Source: CAZYPB01 sp964649265
GTDB lineage: Archaea; Micrarchaeota; Micrarchaeia; Burarchaeales; JAKAKT01
Reading direction: 5' to 3'
DNA length: 43,940 nt
NCBI GenBank assembly: GCA_964649265.1
Contig: CAZYPB010000003.1
Location: 1-43,940, forward strand
The first letter of the stretch is position 1; each line of letters opens with the position of its first letter. This document shows positions 25,020 to 32,828 of this stretch, piece by piece. Both the position numbers and the translations under genes were made by a program. A model generated the notes under the pieces. It worked only from the letters and a program-made list of their open reading frames with translations. It was not told the DNA's origin and made no database searches.

Positions 25020-26369
25020 TTAACTCATTATCTGGTCAGCTATGTTCTCTGCATCGAATGGGAGCAGGTCATCATATGCTTGGCCTATTCCAAAATAGAG
25101 AATTGGAACTCCTGTTGCCTTTGCGAGTGAGAGGGCTGTTCCTCCTTTTGCATCGCAATCAAGTTTTGTTAGTATTACTCCATCAAGGCCTATTGCACCA
25201 GAGAAGCTTTTCACCTGCTCCACAAGCGCATTCCCCGCTATGCTTTCACCTATGAATATTTTGAAATCAGGCGCAACAACTCTTGAGATCTTTTTCATCT
25301 CGTCAAGTAAGTTTCTGTTTGTCTCCTGTCTCCCTGCACTATCTATGAGAACTACATCTATGTTGTTTGCGCGAGCATAATTGACCGAATCAAAAGCAAC
25401 TGCTGTTGGGTCAGAGCCATACTTATGTTTTATTACGCGTATTCCAAGTTTCTCCCCATGTTTCTCAGCCTGCTCTATTGCAGCTGCCCTGAAAGTGTCA
25501 GAGGCAGAGAAAACGCATGAGAGATTGTTTTTCATAAACATGTTTGCAAGTTTTGCCATTGTGGTCGTCTTTCCAGCTCCATTTGGGCCTATGAGAAGTA
25601 TTTTAACTGGTTTCTCTTTGTTTTTAACTTCAGAGAGCAGATCGATTCCTTCAACTGAAAGAACGTCTATGAGGGATTCCTTTACTGAGTTCTTTATGGA
25701 TGTGCTAAGGGAATTCTTTGGAACTTTCATCCCTATGAGCTTGCTGTTTATGTCCTGAACTATGTGCTCTGCAACTTCAAAAGATACATCTGACTCGAGC
25801 AATGAGAGATTCAGGTTGTCAGTGAGTTCCTTTACGTCGCTTTCCCGTATCTCAACCTCGTTTGATATAAAGCTCCTTACCTTGCTCCCAAGGCTTAGGT
25901 TCACAGAGAAGGGTTTCTTCTCTTCTTTTTTTTCAATTTTGATTGGCCCTGGTTTCTTTTCTTCAACTGGTTTTGGTTGAATTGGTTTGGGTGTTTCCAT
26001 TGGCTTTGGTTCTTTTACTTGTTCAGTTTTTTTCTCCTCTTTTGGAATTTCAACTGATTCTTGTTTTGGAACCTCTTGAGTTATTTCATTTAGCTCGGGT
26101 TCTTTCTTCGGTTCCTCTTTAATCGGTTCTGGTGCAAGCTCTTCTACTGGTTTTTGAGGCCCCTCTTTGATTGGTTCTGAAATGGGTTCAGGTTCCTTTG
26201 GTTCGGGAATAGTTTCAACTGGTGGCTGCTCTTTTGGCTCAATGGGTTGCTCAACTACTGGCGGAGCAGGTTCGTTGGGTGGTTCAGATTTAGGTTCCTC
26301 TGGTTCTTCCTTTTTTTCTGCAATAGAAGAGATGAATGAGTTTAACTTTTTCTTGAGAAGCCCGAACAT
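25020..26369 (-). CDS. ftsY: Signal recognition particle receptor FtsY
   Basis: 449 residues. An SRP-GTPase that docks SRP-ribosome complexes at the membrane. The N-terminal 150 residues are an acidic, Pro/Glu/Lys-rich linker (many PKEPEPISEPIKE-like repeats). The NG domain follows: G1 GPNGAGKTTTMAKLANMF, DTFRAAAIEQ, G3 DSAGRQETNRNLLDEMKK and TKLDCDAKGGTALSLA. Start ATG at 26369 has GTGAT 4 nt upstream; that GTG (26378) is in frame and would add three residues but is better read as the ribosome site. Last gene of the conserved cluster, as in most archaea. Confidence 0.95.
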   Translation of the reverse strand: MFGLLKKKLNSFISSIAEKKEEPEEPKSEPPNEPAPPVVEQPIEPKEQPPVETIPEPKEPEPISEPIKEGPQKPVEELAPEPIKEEPKKEPELNEITQEVPKQESVEIPKEEKKTEQVKEPKPMETPKPIQPKPVEEKKPGPIKIEKKEEKKPFSVNLSLGSKVRSFISNEVEIRESDVKELTDNLNLSLLESDVSFEVAEHIVQDINSKLIGMKVPKNSLSTSIKNSVKESLIDVLSVEGIDLLSEVKNKEKPVKILLIGPNGAGKTTTMAKLANMFMKNNLSCVFSASDTFRAAAIEQAEKHGEKLGIRVIKHKYGSDPTAVAFDSVNYARANNIDVVLIDSAGRQETNRNLLDEMKKISRVVAPDFKIFIGESIAGNALVEQVKSFSGAIGLDGVILTKLDCDAKGGTALSLAKATGVPILYFGIGQAYDDLLPFDAENIADQIMS

Positions 26370-26384
26370 GACGATCACTCAGAA

Positions 26385-26801
26385 TCAGGGGTTTATGAGC
26401 TTCTTTGCTTCTGCATCTAGTTGCTGGATCTTTTTGGATATCTCTATTATGTTGTTCTGGAATTTGTCACGAGTCTGCTCGAGCCTTGCTCTCCTGTCCT
26501 CGAGTATCTGTGCTGCTTCTGAAATCGGCTTCTCCGCTATAACATCCGATCCTATATCTATGAGAACCTTCTCGCTGTCTGTGATCTTTGCCTGTATATG
26601 TGTTCCTGCGCCCAATGGCAGTAGGACCTCCTCGTCCTTAGTGTCCCCTATGCTCTTTAGGGTTCCCTGTGCTGCACCTATCTCATTTATTGTGTCTTGG
26701 ACCGATGCAAGTTGCTGCTGCATAAGCTGCCCCTGCTGCTGGTATGCCTGAATTTCGTATGCGATGCGGTTAAGATCATCCTCGTTTTTGGTCTTCGCCA
26801 T
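26385..26801 (-). CDS. pfdA: Prefoldin subunit alpha
   Basis: 138 residues, a co-chaperone that captures unfolded proteins for the thermosome. The typical two long coiled-coil helices flank a central beta hairpin: EIQAYQQQGQLMQQQLASVQ at the N-terminus, LLPLGAGTHIQAKI in the middle, and a long C-terminal helix ending in KKIQQLDAEAKKL. GGTGGTG lies 4 nt before the ATG at 26801; an upstream TTG in frame is not needed. Between LX and ftsY, the normal archaeal order. Confidence 0.93.
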   Translation of the reverse strand: MAKTKNEDDLNRIAYEIQAYQQQGQLMQQQLASVQDTINEIGAAQGTLKSIGDTKDEEVLLPLGAGTHIQAKITDSEKVLIDIGSDVIAEKPISEAAQILEDRRARLEQTRDKFQNNIIEISKKIQQLDAEAKKLINP

Positions 26802-26816
26802 TTTCACCACCAAGAC

Positions 26817-26993
26817 CTATTTGACTTCCTCAACTTTAATAACCTTGACCTTGGATCTTCTTAGGCCGTGCTTGCTCCCCATATCAGAATACAATCTCTC
26901 GAGTGCTATCTTCCGGGTTTCAGCCTCTATCTCTTTTGAGAATAGTCTTGCCTTTGGTTTTATTTCCATTTTTCCTGTAATTACGAATTTCAT
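26817..26993 (-). CDS. rplX: Ribosomal protein L20a/LX (eL20-type)
   Basis: 58 residues (MKFVITGKMEIKPKARLFSK..., GSKHGLRRSKVKVIKVEEVK). It matches the short archaeal LX protein of the large subunit: an N-terminal beta strand, an EIEAETRKIALERLYS helix and the conserved Gly-Ser-(K/R)-His loop followed by the RSK-x-K-x-x-K strand. GGTGAT lies 3 nt before the ATG. Its place before prefoldin alpha and ftsY is conserved across archaea and supports the call. Confidence 0.92.
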   Translation of the reverse strand: MKFVITGKMEIKPKARLFSKEIEAETRKIALERLYSDMGSKHGLRRSKVKVIKVEEVK

Positions 26994-26997
26994 ACTA

Positions 26998-27318
26998 TCA
27001 CCTTATTTTTGTTCCTGATGGAACATCCTTATCAACAGTAAGTAGCGAAACCTCTGATGCATCTGCTGCTAAAAGCATTCCCTGTGACTCCAGTCCCCTT
27101 ATCTTCTTTGGTTCTAGGTTTGTCAACACAACTATCTTCTTTCCCACCATCTCCTCAGCCTTGTACTGTGGTGCAAGTCCTGCAATAAGCTGCCTCTTCT
27201 CGCTCCCAACATCAACTGTTAGTTTTAGGAGTTTGTCTGCCCCTACAATTGGCTCTGCAGACTCCACAAGTCCTACAACCAGATCAAGTTTTGCAAAGTC
27301 ATCATATTGTATTGTCAT
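26998..27318 (-). CDS. tRNA-binding OB-fold protein (MetRS C-terminal/EMAPII-like)
   Basis: 106 residues. A stand-alone OB-fold of the type found at the C-terminus of methionyl-tRNA synthetase, in Arc1p/EMAPII and in CsaA: DFAKLDLVVGLVESAEPI, ADKLLKLTVDVGSEKRQLIA, KKIVVLTNLEPKKIRGLESQ and GMLLAA. In many archaea this MetRS beta domain is encoded separately from metG. GAGGTG sits 6 nt before the ATG at 27318. It is inserted between aIF6 and LX, a position where most archaea have no such gene. Confidence 0.88.
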   Translation of the reverse strand: MTIQYDDFAKLDLVVGLVESAEPIVGADKLLKLTVDVGSEKRQLIAGLAPQYKAEEMVGKKIVVLTNLEPKKIRGLESQGMLLAADASEVSLLTVDKDVPSGTKIR

Positions 27319-27337
27319 GCAATCCACCTCACAAATA

Positions 27338-28000
27338 TCAATCTATGAATCCAAGTGCTTCATCTATTCTGTGGAACTCAAATCCTCCAGTCTGTTCACC
27401 AGAAACATAACCCTTTGAATTAGCTAGCATGCATATACCTACGAACGGAACGCCCATGTTCGCTGTCCCTATTCCTCCCTTCAACCCAAGAAGCTCCTCC
27501 ATTCTTTCGAGCTCTTCTCCTGCATTATTGTGTAAGAGAAATCCCTTGTTTGTTAGAACACACGCAGAACCAACTGTTTTGTAACTTGCAATAGGGGTTT
27601 GAATAACCTCAATCCCAAGGCATTCCTCAATTCCCTTTATCTGCTCTTTAGGCATCTCAGGGTTTGCCAAACCTATCTTATCGTTCACCACAAGGTTGTT
27701 TCCAATTGCCGTGAATCTTCCCTGAAGTAAGTATGTGTTAAGCCCGTTTTCCTCAGCTATTTTAACCTCTTCTTTGAAAACGAATTCCGGGAATACTGCT
27801 CCTTTTGAATTTGCAGCCATGAATAATCCTACTAAATCGGAGCCACTCACTGAAAAACGAGTTGTCTTATTCCCCAGAACTTCCCCGCATATTTTGGAAT
27901 GCTTTTCCTGGGGATTCCCTAAAAAAGTTATTTTATCCGTGGTGCAACCGAACGCACCTACAAATACATTTCCATAGTGGGCAGAACTACCTGAATGCAT
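27338..28000 (-). CDS. Translation initiation factor aIF6
   Basis: 220 residues, the standard size. It binds the large ribosomal subunit and prevents premature joining. The repeated five-fold pattern is visible: NSKGAVFPE near residue 70, GNNLVVNDKIGLANPEMPKE, GSACVLTNKGFLLHN, and ANSKGYVSGEQTGGFE at the end. Its ATG overlaps the L31e stop codon (TAATG), so translation is coupled. Cluster position after rpl31e is the archaeal norm. Confidence 0.95.
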   Translation of the reverse strand: MHSGSSAHYGNVFVGAFGCTTDKITFLGNPQEKHSKICGEVLGNKTTRFSVSGSDLVGLFMAANSKGAVFPEFVFKEEVKIAEENGLNTYLLQGRFTAIGNNLVVNDKIGLANPEMPKEQIKGIEECLGIEVIQTPIASYKTVGSACVLTNKGFLLHNNAGEELERMEELLGLKGGIGTANMGVPFVGICMLANSKGYVSGEQTGGFEFHRIDEALGFID

Positions 28001-28467
28001 TAGAAGCCCTCTTTCTTGTCTTGTTTAGGCGCAGCCTTCTTGTTGTTTTTCTTAGGGGATGCCTTTTTTTCTGCTGGTTTCTTTTTCTCCTCCTTTTTCA
28101 CTGGTTTCTCAGCAGGCTTATCCTCTTTCTTCTCTGCTGGTTTTGCTTTCTTTTTACTCTCCTGTTTCTTCTTTTTCTTTTCAGCTGCTTTTGCCTCTGC
28201 TTCCTTCTCTCCGACTAAATGGACATTGACCATGCCCTCCTTTGTTCTCTTTGCAGTGATCTTGATCTTTCTGGGAGGTTTCTTTATTCCTGAATACCAG
28301 ATCGCATGGTTTGTCGCAGAACTGAATTTAACAGATGACTCATCTACTTTCATGTGTCGTGAAACAAATGAACGCAATATCTTGATTGCTACTCTTGCTC
28401 TCTTTAACCTCGGTTTGTCATATGCCTTCCCAAGGGGTACCATATATACTCTTTCCAACTCTTCCAT
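28000..28467 (-). CDS. rpl31e: Ribosomal protein L31e with a long basic tail
   Basis: 155 residues. The first 85 are L31e of the large subunit (ERVYMVPLGKAYDKPRLKRA, ARVAIKILRSFVSRHMKVD, WYSGIKKPPRKIKI). The last 70 are a Lys/Ala/Glu/Pro low-complexity tail (AKPAEKKEDKPAEKPVKKEE-like repeats) not present in ordinary archaeal L31e of about 80-95 residues. The tail is in frame and its stop overlaps the aIF6 start, so it is part of the gene as sequenced. GGTGA precedes the ATG. The tail resembles histone-H1-like or eukaryotic-like ribosomal extensions; its role is unknown. Confidence 0.93.
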   Translation of the reverse strand: MEELERVYMVPLGKAYDKPRLKRARVAIKILRSFVSRHMKVDESSVKFSSATNHAIWYSGIKKPPRKIKITAKRTKEGMVNVHLVGEKEAEAKAAEKKKKKQESKKKAKPAEKKEDKPAEKPVKKEEKKKPAEKKASPKKNNKKAAPKQDKKEGF

Positions 28468-28475
28468 TAACTCAC

Positions 28476-28640
28476 CTATTTGGTTTTCAGTTTAAGTTTT
28501 CTAGTTCTCCAATTCCTTCTGTTTGGGTTTGATTGGATGTTCCTATTAGTTTTCGCTATTACGAATACGGGAAGGCGCCTGTTCTTCTTGGCTTCACTTC
28601 CTAGGATCTTCTTCCTTTCTGATGATTTGGCTTTGCTCAT
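28476..28640 (-). CDS. rpl39e: Ribosomal protein L39e
   Basis: 54 residues, extremely basic, with the family's pattern: KKNRRLPVFVIAKTNRNIQ, then NPNRRNWRTRKLKLK. L39e lines the exit tunnel of the large subunit. GGTGG before TTA and ATG is the ribosome site. It lies between the PDCD5 gene and rpl31e, as in most archaea. Confidence 0.95.
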   Translation of the reverse strand: MSKAKSSERKKILGSEAKKNRRLPVFVIAKTNRNIQSNPNRRNWRTRKLKLKTK

Positions 28641-28648
28641 TTAACCAC

Positions 28649-28960
28649 CTATTTCCTCTTGAATGAGATCGTTGTCTCTGGTTTATCCGGTGTTACCCTA
28701 ATTAACAGTTTCTTGAACTGCTGATCCGTTATCTTTCCATTCAACTGTTTGCTTTGGTAGAGTTGTGCGAGAAGAGAAACAATCTGCTGGTACATCTCAG
28801 GGTTCGAGAGGCGGATGTTCATTGCTCTTTCATATGCCTCTGAGTCTAGAATGTGCTTGAGCACTGTTTTCATCTGAGCCTCGAGCTGCTGTGCTTTCAT
28901 CATTCTCGAGTACTCTTCCTGCATCCTCCTTTTTCTCAACTCATCCATTTCTTCGGACAC
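28649..28960 (-). CDS. PDCD5-family DNA-binding protein
   Basis: 103 residues, the size of archaeal PDCD5 homologues. A helical, charged protein: EMDELRKRRMQEEYSRMMKA, LKHILDSEAYERAMNIRLSN, and KLLIRVTPDKPETTISFKRK, which ends in the conserved basic strand. The GTG at 28960 is chosen because GGGTGA, formed by the S19e stop, lies 4-5 nt upstream; an in-frame ATG at 28948 is the alternative. The frame is open to 29065, but that stretch lies inside rps19e. Confidence 0.9.
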   Translation of the reverse strand: MSEEMDELRKRRMQEEYSRMMKAQQLEAQMKTVLKHILDSEAYERAMNIRLSNPEMYQQIVSLLAQLYQSKQLNGKITDQQFKKLLIRVTPDKPETTISFKRK

Positions 28961-28964
28961 ACTC

Positions 28965-29378
28965 TCACCCTTTCGCTTCTTTTGCAGCTGAGTCCAGAAG
29001 TGCTCTTCCCTTTCCGGAAATGTTTCTTCCTGTCTTTCCTTTTTCAATATAACCTGCTTTCTCAAGCTGCTGCAGTGCCCTTCGGATTATCGCTCCGCCT
29101 GCATCTGCATGCCTCTCTGGCTTTGCCCCCCTGTTCTTCCTTCCTCCGTAGTGCGTCCTTAATCTTGCAACCCCGGTCTCTCCATGAACATACATGTTCC
29201 TCAAGAGAGAAGCGCATCGCACATACCAGAAATCCTTTCTATGAGGAGCCCTCTCCACATGGGTGCCTGTTTTTGAATAGGAAAGCCATTTTGGAGGAGT
29301 GATCTCATGCACGTCCTTGAGCTTATCCGCAGCCTTGTTTATGAGCGCGTTAGCAGGTACGTCGTAGACTGTTACCAA
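28965..29378 (-). CDS. rps19e: Ribosomal protein S19e
   Basis: 137 residues of the small-subunit protein S19e. Family segments are VYDVPANALINKAADKLKD, PPKWLSYSKTGTHVERAP, DFWYVRCASLLRNMYVHGE, GVARLRTHYGGRKNRG and RALQQLEKAGYIEK. It opens the conserved rps19e-PDCD5-rpl39e-rpl31e-aIF6 cluster. GAGGTGAG precedes the ATG by several bases. Confidence 0.96.
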   Translation of the reverse strand: MVTVYDVPANALINKAADKLKDVHEITPPKWLSYSKTGTHVERAPHRKDFWYVRCASLLRNMYVHGETGVARLRTHYGGRKNRGAKPERHADAGGAIIRRALQQLEKAGYIEKGKTGRNISGKGRALLDSAAKEAKG

Positions 29379-29465
29379 AATCTCACCTCAATAAGATACT
29401 CTTCACGTTAATAATACGCGTAGAAACCCCTTAAAAGCATCCTACCTTTATCCATAAACACTATT

Positions 29466-29789
29466 TTAAGCTTTTCTATAAGGGAATCTCTTGACCTCCC
29501 CGCAAGAGCATGTATATTCCACACACTTGTGCCTTGAGTTAAGCTTTACTTTCAGATTGTAGCCTGAAATCAATGGGGAGCTGCATTTCTTACAATAGGA
29601 GACCTTGAGCTTCTTTGGGAACCGTACTAAATAGCGCATTCCTATTTTTTTTGCAAGCTGAATGTATCTCTTTGCGCGTTCCGGGTGTGTTTTTGCATTT
29701 TCCTGAGCATTCCTGAAGAGTACCTCTATCCTTTCCTTTGCAATCTGCTTAACAAGTTTTGGCTTTGATCTTCTGTCTCTTGAAGGCAT
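29466..29789 (-). CDS. rnp4: RNase P protein Rpp21/Rnp4
   Basis: 107 residues. A zinc-ribbon protein of archaeal/eukaryotic RNase P that pairs with Rpp29 on the RNA's specificity domain. The N-terminal helix pair (IAKERIEVLFRNAQENAKTH, AKRYIQLAKKIGMRYLVR) and zinc ligands are visible: C-x2-C in YCKKCSS and C-x-C in YTCSCGE. It starts 2 nt after the preceding hypothetical gene, which itself lies just downstream of tRNA-Ile, so the three may be one transcript. RNase P RNA is encoded about 7 kb away. Confidence 0.92.
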   Translation of the reverse strand: MPSRDRRSKPKLVKQIAKERIEVLFRNAQENAKTHPERAKRYIQLAKKIGMRYLVRFPKKLKVSYCKKCSSPLISGYNLKVKLNSRHKCVEYTCSCGEVKRFPYRKA

Positions 29790-29791
29790 GC

Positions 29792-30199
29792 TTATTCCTC
29801 TGGGATTATGGGAGCGATCCAGATATTTGCTTTCTCTGTTTTGAAAAGAGCAGGTGCCTTTCCCTTTTTACCCATAAGAATAGGATATTTCCAGCCGAAT
29901 GCACCAGTAACTGCGTTGAAGTGTCTTTTTGGGAATATGTTACGGGCATCCCCTATCGTTGCGCTCTGGAAAAGCAGGTCTTTTTTCTTAATTTCCACCA
30001 TCTTTGATTCATGGAAAAGATGCCTGTTCCTTGGAGTTATTGCTATTACATTATCCTTTGAGTAGACAATCCTTCTTAGGGAATTGAACGAGAAGGGTTG
30101 CCCTAATTTCACCTCTATTTTCTTTGCAGTTAACTCTAAATTCTCCCTCTCTTTTTTGGAAAGCTCGTCTCTCTTAAAAATCCAATCCAGTAATTTCAT
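29792..30199 (-). CDS. Conserved-looking hypothetical protein
   Basis: 135 residues, cytoplasmic and basic. The N-terminal helix (ELSKKERENLELTAKKIEVK) is followed by mixed strands with FNSLRRIVYSKDNVIAITPR and a Gly/Lys-rich GWKYPILMGKKGKAPA. I do not recognise the family. Start ATG at 30199 (GGTG 5 nt upstream); the longer frame runs into the tRNA and is rejected. It lies 17 nt downstream of tRNA-Ile and 2 nt before rnp4, so a link to RNA processing is possible but only by position. Confidence 0.65.
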   Translation of the reverse strand: MKLLDWIFKRDELSKKERENLELTAKKIEVKLGQPFSFNSLRRIVYSKDNVIAITPRNRHLFHESKMVEIKKKDLLFQSATIGDARNIFPKRHFNAVTGAFGWKYPILMGKKGKAPALFKTEKANIWIAPIIPEE

Positions 30200-30230
30200 A
30201 AGAACACCAAAAAAGATGGGCCCGGGGCGA

Positions 30231-30267
30231 TTCTCAGGACCCCCATTCAAAAGAAAAGGGATTTCGG
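30231..30267 (-). other. T-loop intron (37 nt) of tRNA-Ile
   Basis: Located between positions 59 and 60. TTCA of the T-loop pairs with TGAG near the intron's 3' end, with 3-nt bulges AAC and AAT. Splicing after the second base of each bulge gives a 7-nt loop TTCAAAT. It contains GAAATCCCTTTTCTTTTG, also found in the tRNA-Met T-loop intron. Confidence 0.85.
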
Positions 30268-30289
30268 TTTGAACGCCCGACCTACAGCT

Positions 30290-30319
30290 TGCCTAGATAC
30301 GTTGTGCTAGAACGTGTCG
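30290..30319 (-). other. Anticodon-loop intron (30 nt) of tRNA-Ile
   Basis: Canonical 37/38 position. CTTA:TAGG is the central helix and an inner hairpin with ACGTT/AACGT follows, making a full bulge-helix-bulge substrate for the tRNA splicing endonuclease. Confidence 0.82.
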
Positions 30320-30443
30320 TATAAGACTGCCGCTCTAACCAGGCTGAGCTACGGGCCCACGTGGACTTAGTTAAGGAGATCAAATATTAAAAACCATTCG
30401 TTAGGAGATATGTTTATTATTCTTTTAACCTACTCTTTAGCTC

Positions 30444-31775
30444 ATGGACTTGGGAGCAGGCCTTAGAAAGGCATTGGCTAAGATTACTGGGGCAGCCCTT
30501 ATCGATGAGAAATCAGTTAAGGAGCTTATTAAGGAGCTTCAGAGGGTACTTATAGCTAATGATGTTGAGGTTAAACTTGTTTTCGAGCTCTCAAAGAGAA
30601 TTGAGAAGGAAGCGCTTGATAGGAAGCAACTCAAAGGTGTAAACACTAAGGAGCATGTTGTTAAGGTTGTCTATGATGAGCTAACGAAGCTTATGGGGGA
30701 GAAGCACGAACCAAAATTAGGGAAGCAGAGAATCCTTTTACTTGGGCTTTATGGTTCTGGGAAAACAACTTCTGTTGGGAAACTTGCTCATTTCTATAAG
30801 AAATCAGGTCTCTCTGTTGGAGTTGTTTGCTGCGATACTGACAGACCTGCCGCCTATGAACAATTAGAGCAGGTTGCGAAAGGAGCAAAAGCTGTTTTTT
30901 ATGGGCAGAAGGGAGAGAAGGATTCTGTAAAAATAGCAAAGGATGCAATGGGTAAAGCTGAGGAGGATGTTCTTATATTTGACTCTGCAGGTAGAAATGC
31001 TTTCAATAATGATTTGAAAGAGGAGCTAAAAGGAATCGATGCAGTTGTCAAACCAGATGAGCGTTTCCTTGTTGTTAGTGCGGATATTGGACAGGTTGCC
31101 GGGAGGCAGGCGAATGAATTCAACAGCGCTGTTCCTGTTACTGGGGTTATAATTACTAAGTTGGATGGAAGTGGAAAGGGAGGTGGTGCCCTTAGCTCTG
31201 TTGCAACAACTGGGTCGCAGGTCTCTTTCATTGGAATTGGGGAGAAACTAGGAGATTTTGAGGTATTTGATGCAAAGAAATATGTCGGAAGGCTTCTTGG
31301 ATTCCCTGATTTGGAGAGCCTTATTGAGAAAGTGAAGGAGATAAGTGAGCAGGAAGACATCAAACCAGACCAGATGATGGATGAGAAGTTCACAGTAAAA
31401 ACGTTCTATGAACAACTGAAAGCTGCAAAAAAACTGGGTCCACTTAAGAATGTTTTCGGAATGCTTGGCATGGTTGATATTCCTAAAGATCTGATGGAGC
31501 AGAGTGAGGAGAAGCTGAAGAACTACGAAGTGATAATTGCTTCAATGACAGAAGAGGAGAGGGAGAACGCTGATCTGATAAAGAAGAATAAGAGCAGACT
31601 TGAGAGAATTGCTAAAGGTTCTGGAACAAAGCCTGAGGATGTGAAGGAACTTCTTTCCCGCTTTGGACAGATGGAGAAAATGTTGAAGGCATTCAAGCAC
31701 AACAGAGGCTTCAGGAAGAAGATGGAGCAATTCATGAAAAAAGGAGGAGGAGCGAATCTCCCACCTCAGATGTGA
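30444..31775 (+). CDS. srp54: Signal recognition particle GTPase SRP54
   Basis: 443 residues. It binds signal sequences and 7S RNA and pairs with FtsY, encoded about 4 kb away. The N domain (1-90) is followed by the G domain: G1 GLYGSGKTTSVGKLAHFY, DTDRPAAYEQLEQ, G3 DSAGRNAFNNDL, G4 TKLDGSGKGGGALS. The M domain (about 300-443) contains KLGPLKNVFGMLGM and ends with KHNRGFRKKMEQFMKKGG. TTTATTAT near 30416 is 27 nt before the ATG, so leaderless. The stop touches the convergent pus10 stop. The 7S RNA gene is not in the window. Confidence 0.96.
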   Translation: MDLGAGLRKALAKITGAALIDEKSVKELIKELQRVLIANDVEVKLVFELSKRIEKEALDRKQLKGVNTKEHVVKVVYDELTKLMGEKHEPKLGKQRILLLGLYGSGKTTSVGKLAHFYKKSGLSVGVVCCDTDRPAAYEQLEQVAKGAKAVFYGQKGEKDSVKIAKDAMGKAEEDVLIFDSAGRNAFNNDLKEELKGIDAVVKPDERFLVVSADIGQVAGRQANEFNSAVPVTGVIITKLDGSGKGGGALSSVATTGSQVSFIGIGEKLGDFEVFDAKKYVGRLLGFPDLESLIEKVKEISEQEDIKPDQMMDEKFTVKTFYEQLKAAKKLGPLKNVFGMLGMVDIPKDLMEQSEEKLKNYEVIIASMTEEERENADLIKKNKSRLERIAKGSGTKPEDVKELLSRFGQMEKMLKAFKHNRGFRKKMEQFMKKGGGANLPPQM

Positions 31776-32828
31776 TTACCAGTAGTCACTTATGAAAGGA
31801 TGTCTAACATTAATTACATCCAGTTCTTTGCAAATTGCATCTGTTTTTAGAAACTCTGCCAGACTGGGTTTTGTTCTACCATTATCCCCTGAGATGAATT
31901 CCTTTACATAGGTTCCTGCTTCTGTGCTCATCTTAATCTCAAGCATATCTTCGGAGATTTTCTTGCATTCCAGATTAAGAATCTTTCTAACTCTTACAAG
32001 ATCTGCTCTTCTGTGGATGACTCGTTTGGGAGTTTTCTGGTATAGAGTCAGTTTTGTTGGAATTTCAGATAAATCCTTTTCAGAGAATGGAGCCGATGTT
32101 TGAACAAGCGCTCTGTAGGATTTCTCAAGTCTTGCTTTCTTAACTCTCTCTACAATTGAGCTATTCTCGTATTTCAGATTAAAAATCTCAACCTTTCCCT
32201 TTGCACTTTTGTTTACTTTTTTTCCAAGGAACCCCAAATTCAACTTTCTTCTCTTTGGAGAGATAAGCTCGAGAACGAATGGTCTTCCCTCTCCAAGCAT
32301 AAGAGCATCTATGTCCTCTCTCCCAGCTCCATGGAATTTGGAATCGGTTGCATCGAATTCCCTTAAGAATTGCTCTGAAAATACATCTTCAATTGAGAGG
32401 TGCTTTACCTTTGTTCCTCCGCATTTCTCACATCCGTTTTTGCAGTAACATGGCCATTTTGTCTGCGCTAACTCCCTTGAAAATTTTCTGTAATGCCCAT
32501 AGATGAACACTGAGGAACTTGAGATCTCAACCCTGTTGTTTGTGAAGTCAAACAGAATGTTTATGTCCGGCTCTTCCCGGGTGAATTTTTTTCCACTTTT
32601 CTCAGAGAACTTACTCACAAGCTCCCTATTTAGCTCTGTTTTAGTCGAAAGTGCATTTGAGAGCCCTTCTTTGTCCCACTTCTCTTCTTGCTCCAATTCT
32701 AGCACTCTTGGAATTGATGAGGAGATTGAAAACTTCGAGAATTCGAAACCCTCTGCTTCGCTCAGGGCTTTCTCTATTAATTCATCTAAATTAGCCAAGC
32801 CATATCTGGAAGTCAACTTTATCTCCAT
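31776..32828 (-). CDS. pus10: tRNA pseudouridine synthase Pus10
   Basis: 350 residues. It makes pseudouridine 54 and 55 in the T-loop of archaeal tRNAs. The catalytic motif FHGAGREDIDALMLGEGRPF near residue 165 has the Asp in GREDID. The zinc-binding part of the N-terminal domain shows YCKNGCEKCGG near 128. The C-terminal RTKPSLAEFL is typical. The N-terminal THUMP-containing domain is somewhat short. The first 38 nt overlap the end of ribK, so the two are one transcription unit. It is relevant to the T-loop introns of this window. Confidence 0.93.
   Translation of the reverse strand: MEIKLTSRYGLANLDELIEKALSEAEGFEFSKFSISSSIPRVLELEQEEKWDKEGLSNALSTKTELNRELVSKFSEKSGKKFTREEPDINILFDFTNNRVEISSSSVFIYGHYRKFSRELAQTKWPCYCKNGCEKCGGTKVKHLSIEDVFSEQFLREFDATDSKFHGAGREDIDALMLGEGRPFVLELISPKRRKLNLGFLGKKVNKSAKGKVEIFNLKYENSSIVERVKKARLEKSYRALVQTSAPFSEKDLSEIPTKLTLYQKTPKRVIHRRADLVRVRKILNLECKKISEDMLEIKMSTEAGTYVKEFISGDNGRTKPSLAEFLKTDAICKELDVINVRHPFISDYW

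Larger units (their letters stand above)
30217..30358 (-). tRNA. tRNA-Ile (anticodon UAU), two introns
   Basis: The mature cloverleaf is GGGCCCG acceptor (pairs CGGGCCC, discriminator A), GCTC/GAGC D-stem, GCAGT/GCTGT anticodon stem, variable AGGTC, GGGCG/CGCCC T-stem. An anticodon-loop intron (30290-30319) has a good bulge-helix-bulge: CTTA pairs with TAGG, with bulges TAC and CAA. Removing it gives the loop CTTATAA, anticodon TAT at 30321-30323. A T-loop intron (30231-30267) is removed to give TTCAAAT. The body closely resembles archaeal tRNA-Ile(GAU). CCA is not encoded. A TATA-like TTTTTAATATT lies about 30 nt upstream. Confidence 0.88.
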
